Assembly (NCBI GenBank): GCA_963821325.1
Contig: CAWGDC010000005.1
Location: forward strand, 310,001-374,000
Source: PALSA-555 sp963821325
Lineage (GTDB): Bacteria > Actinomycetota > Acidimicrobiia > IMCC26256 > PALSA-555
Reading direction: 5' to 3'
DNA length: 64,000 nt
In this document: positions 61,149 through 64,000 of the stretch, one piece after another
Position numbering within the stretch: the first letter of the stretch is position 1
How the letters are laid out: the number at the start of each line of letters is the position of its first letter
Made by a program: the position numbers and the translations under genes
The notes under the pieces: model-generated
What the model was told of the DNA's origin: nothing
What the model saw: only the letters and a program-made list of their open reading frames with translations
Databases searched by the model: none

Positions 61149-62860
61149 TCAGCCGATGACGCCCTGCTCGGTGCCGCGCAACACCCGGCCGGGTGTGGCC
61201 CCGGTCCACGCGCCGTCCTCGAGCAGCACCTCACCGTTCACGACCACGGCCCGGTACCCGGTGGCGTCGGTCACGAACCGGCCGCTGCCCGCCGGCATGT
61301 CCTCGACGTAGCGCGGCGCGTCGGGAGTGGCGAGCGTCGACTCGTCGATGAGCAGCACGTCCGCGGCCGCGCCGGGCACGAGGCGGCCGCGGCCGGTGAT
61401 CCCGCTGGCGTCGGCGGGGACCGACGTGAGCCGCGCCACCGCCTGCTCGAGCGTCAACACGTCGGGGACCCACTCGGTGAGCAGCCGGGTGGTGTAGTCC
61501 GCGCCGCAGAACGAGAGGAGGTGCGCGCCACCGTCGCTGCTGCCCGGCATGACGAACGGCGCGTGGAGCAGCGTCTCGGTCACCGCTCGGCGACGCGGAT
61601 CCGGCGGGGCGGCGAGCACGAACTGGGTCTGGAGGTCCTCGTCGAGCGACAGGTCGAGGAAGGCGTCGAGCGGGTCAGCGTCCCACGCCTCGGCGACCTC
61701 GCTCACCGAGTGGTCGAGCCAGCGGCGGTTGCGGTCGTGTCGGACGGTCTCGACCCGCAGCACCGACCACGGGACGACGAACGACCGTCCGGTCGGGTCG
61801 GCGAGCTCGCGCCGCATCTGCTCGCGGAGGCTCGGGTCGCGGAGCCGCTCGGCCCGCTCGGCCGGCGGCAGGGTGAGGGTGCTGCGGAAGCTCGGCATCT
61901 CGTCGAACAGGAACGTCGACCCGAGCTGGAAGTGCGCGCCCTGGCGGTTGCTGGCGAACATGGGATGGATCTCGAGCCCGTCGGCGATCGCCGCCTCCGC
62001 GAACTCGAGGCTGCGCGACCAGCCGTCCGGCGCGTGCGGCAGCTGGGTGAGGGTGTTGAGGTGCACTGGGCGCCCCGACGCCTGCGCCATCGCCCGAATC
62101 AGGGCCCGGTCGTCGTCGTCGTAGCCGATGAGGAACGACCGCGGGATGAACTCGATCTGGCCGCGTCCGAACTCGGCGAGCACACCGGCGAGCGCGATCA
62201 GCTCCTCCGGCGCGGCGTAGTTCGAGGGGACGCCGCGCCCGTCGTGGGCCTGGTGGATCTGCAGCTGCGACGACGTGAACCCGACCGCACCGTCGCGCAG
62301 CGCGCCGCGCAGCAGGTCCTGCATGGCGGCGACCTCGTCGTCCGTCGCCACCCGCTCGGACGCCGTCGTCGCCGAGGACATGACGGCGGAGCGCGCAGTG
62401 CCCGACGTTGGCGGCGACGTTCACGCCGACGCGCCCGTCGAGGTTGGCGAGGAAGTCGCCGAGCGACCCGCCCGTGAAGTCGACGCCCGAGGCCAGCGCC
62501 GCCGCCGACATGCCCTCGACGCGGCTCAGCATGAGCAGGAGCCACTCGAGGTCGTCGGGTCGGCACGGGGCGAACGTGAACCCGCAGTTGCCGGTCAGCA
62601 GCGTCGTGACGCCGTGCCACGACGCGGGGGAGGCGGTCGGATCCCAGTGCAGCTGCGCGTCGTAGTGGGTGTGCACGTCGACGAACCCGGGCGTCACGAG
62701 GAGCCCGTCGGCGTCGAGGACCCGGTCGGCCGACCCGTCGACGCGGTCCTCGATGGTGACGACGTGGCCGTCCTGCACGCCGACGTCGGCGTGGCGCGGC
62801 CGGCGCGCCGGTGCCGTCGACCACGCGCCCGCCCCGGAGGAGAAGGTCGAGGTCGCTCAC
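61149..62860 (-). CDS. N-acyl-D-amino-acid deacylase-like amidohydrolase, two frameshifts
   Basis: 569 residues after removing extra bases near 62813 and 62388. The joined protein opens DLLLRGGRVVDGTGAP, has the metal motif VDVHTHYDAQLHWDP and the late GSSDGGAHLLSFCG, typical of D-aminoacylases and related dihydroorotase-like enzymes. The GTG at 62860 overlaps the stop of the preceding amidohydrolase (GTGA). It probably removes an acyl group from an N-acyl compound; the natural substrate is open. Confidence 0.86.
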
Positions 62861-63988
62861 GCCGGCTCGATCCCGTACATGGCGAGCGCGTTCCGCGCCG
62901 AACAGCCCGGCGCGGGTCGCGGCGTCGAGGTGGCCGTTGTGCTCGCGCAGCTCGTCGACGACCCCGGGGTACTTCGCGTCGCTGTGCGGGAAGTCGGACG
63001 CCCAGATGAACCGGTCGGCGCCGGCGAGCGGGCCGAGCAGCCCCGCGGTGCGTTCCCCGGGGTCGAAGCTGATCCAGCACTGCCGCCGGAAGTACTCCTC
63101 GGGGGTCAGGGACATCCCGGCGGTGGTCCAGCCGTAGCTCTCCTCGAACTCGCCGAGGCGGTCCATCCAGTGGGCGATCCACCCGCCGCCGCACTCCAGG
63201 ACGATCACCTGCAGGTTCGGGTGCCGCTCGAGCACCCCGCCGTAGGTGAGGTTGGAGAGCGTCATCTGCTGGTCGAACAGCAAGATGAGCGCGTGGTGGG
63301 TGCCCGGCGCCATGCACGCCATGAGTCCCCGCGACGCGCCCGGCATGTCAGCGAGCCCGGCGGGGTGCAGCGCCAGCGGGAGCCCCGTCTCCTCGAGCGC
63401 CTCCCACACTGGGGTGTACGCCTTGTGGTGGAGGGGCCGGTCGAGGTACGGGTTCGGGCGGGCGAAGCCGCCGACCAGGCCGAGGTCGCGGATGCGATGG
63501 GCCTCGGCTGCCGCGGCCGTCGGGTCCTGCATCGGGAGCGCGCCGACGCCGCGCAGCCGGTCCGGTGCCTCGGCGGTCCACTCGGCGAGCCAGTCGTTGT
63601 AGACACGACAGCACGCCACCGCGAGCTCGGGATCCTGGATGCCCCCGAGCTTCAGGCCGAGACCCGGGTAGATGACGGCGAGGTCGATGCCCTCCGAGTC
63701 GAGGACCTTCACCCGCTCCGCGGCGTCGAAGCCGGCCGGGTTGAGGTCCTCGTAGTGGCGGCCCTGCCCGAAGTTGTCGAACGACTCGCCGGCGTTGCCC
63801 AGCCCGACGAGGCCGCGGTCGGTGGCCAGCTGATCGTCGACGAGGCACTCGTCGAAGCCCGTCGCCTCGTTCCACCGGAGCCGGATCCCGCGGTCTTGGA
63901 GGTGCGAGGGCAGCCCCCGGGTCCACAGATCCGGCGGCTCGCAGACATGACCGTCGGCGTCGACGACGTACTCCCGTGTGGTGTCCAT
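62857..63988 (-). CDS. Amidohydrolase family protein (PF04909 type), frameshifted near end
   Basis: 376 residues after removing one extra base near 62903, restoring the close GLFGRNALAMYGIEPA. VVDADGHVCEPPDLW (D10, D12, H14, E17), ALHPAG, and WASDFPHSDAKYPG are present. ATG at 63988; the window ends 12 bases upstream, so the promoter is not visible. It is coupled to the D-aminoacylase-like gene, so the two hydrolases act in one pathway. Confidence 0.87.
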
Positions 63989-64000
63989 ACCGAAAGGATC

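Noticed and set aside
4416..63988. Programmed ribosomal frameshifting as the cause of the split genes
   Set aside because: The shifts lie at unrelated sequences without a common slippery site or stem, and occur in unrelated families where recoding is unknown.
1..64000. CRISPR arrays, tRNA/rRNA genes, prophage or insertion sequences
   Set aside because: No regularly spaced repeats, no cloverleaf or rRNA-like stretches, no transposase, integrase or structural phage genes were seen on either strand.

Overview
The window is about 64 kb of very GC-rich (roughly 70-75% by eye), densely packed bacterial DNA. Many GTG starts, GTGA/ATGA stop-start overlaps, F420/LLM-type oxidoreductases, paired FadE proteins, DUF35/thiolase pairs and TANNNT boxes 6-9 bases before start codons point to an actinobacterium. 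The load of PF04909 amidohydrolases and acyl-CoA genes makes an uncultured soil or aquatic Acidimicrobiia-like lineage my best guess (inference). I see no rRNA, tRNA, CRISPR array, phage gene or insertion sequence.

Layout: 1-8.8 kb holds a P450, an amidohydrolase, a membrane protein, a lactonase (SMP-30)/acyl-CoA ligase/SDR/GerW-like run on the minus strand, and a second amidohydrolase. 8.9-13.1 kb holds an ABC exporter whose ATPase carries a cyclic-nucleotide-binding domain, divergent from a CHASE2 adenylate cyclase. 13.2-17.9 kb is a five-gene plus-strand catabolic operon (amidohydrolase, two SDRs, amidohydrolase, D-2-hydroxyacid dehydrogenase). 17.9-23.1 kb is a minus-strand CoA operon (tandem CaiB fusion, thiolase-fold protein, DUF35, phytanoyl-CoA dioxygenase-like, DUF4499-like). 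23.2-36.6 kb alternates short divergent operons of Gfo/Idh/MocA, Nudix, LLM oxidoreductases, SDRs, NTF2-like, cupin, a second thiolase/DUF35 pair and an acyl-CoA ligase. 36.7-37.3 kb is a VapBC module. 37.4-49.6 kb carries an SDR/ligase/methyltransferase set, an SDR/glutamine-synthetase-like/PuuD-like operon, an LLM oxidoreductase, a secreted peptidase-like hydrolase, two acyl-CoA dehydrogenases and an orphan carboxyltransferase. 50-53.4 kb ends in an encapsulin nanocompartment with its encapsulated-ferritin cargo. 53.4-64 kb has a methyltransferase, a helical protein, a large spermidine-synthase-like membrane protein of lower GC, a hydrolase, three more amidohydrolases and a D-aminoacylase-like protein.

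Functionally most genes fit uptake and breakdown of hydrophobic substrates through CoA esters: four AMP-forming ligases, two FadE proteins, two thiolase-fold/DUF35 pairs, a CaiB transferase, seven SDRs, four LLM oxidoreductases, seven PF04909 amidohydrolases, a P450 and a PhyH-like oxygenase. Three intergenic copies of an ACTAGAA element, one a full match to the KstR operator consensus, suggest shared lipid/steroid-type control.

Quality warning: I find 17 apparent single-base frameshifts in 13 genes, 16 of them explained by one extra base. This looks like uncorrected sequencing error more than gene decay, so broken genes are annotated over their full reconstructed span.
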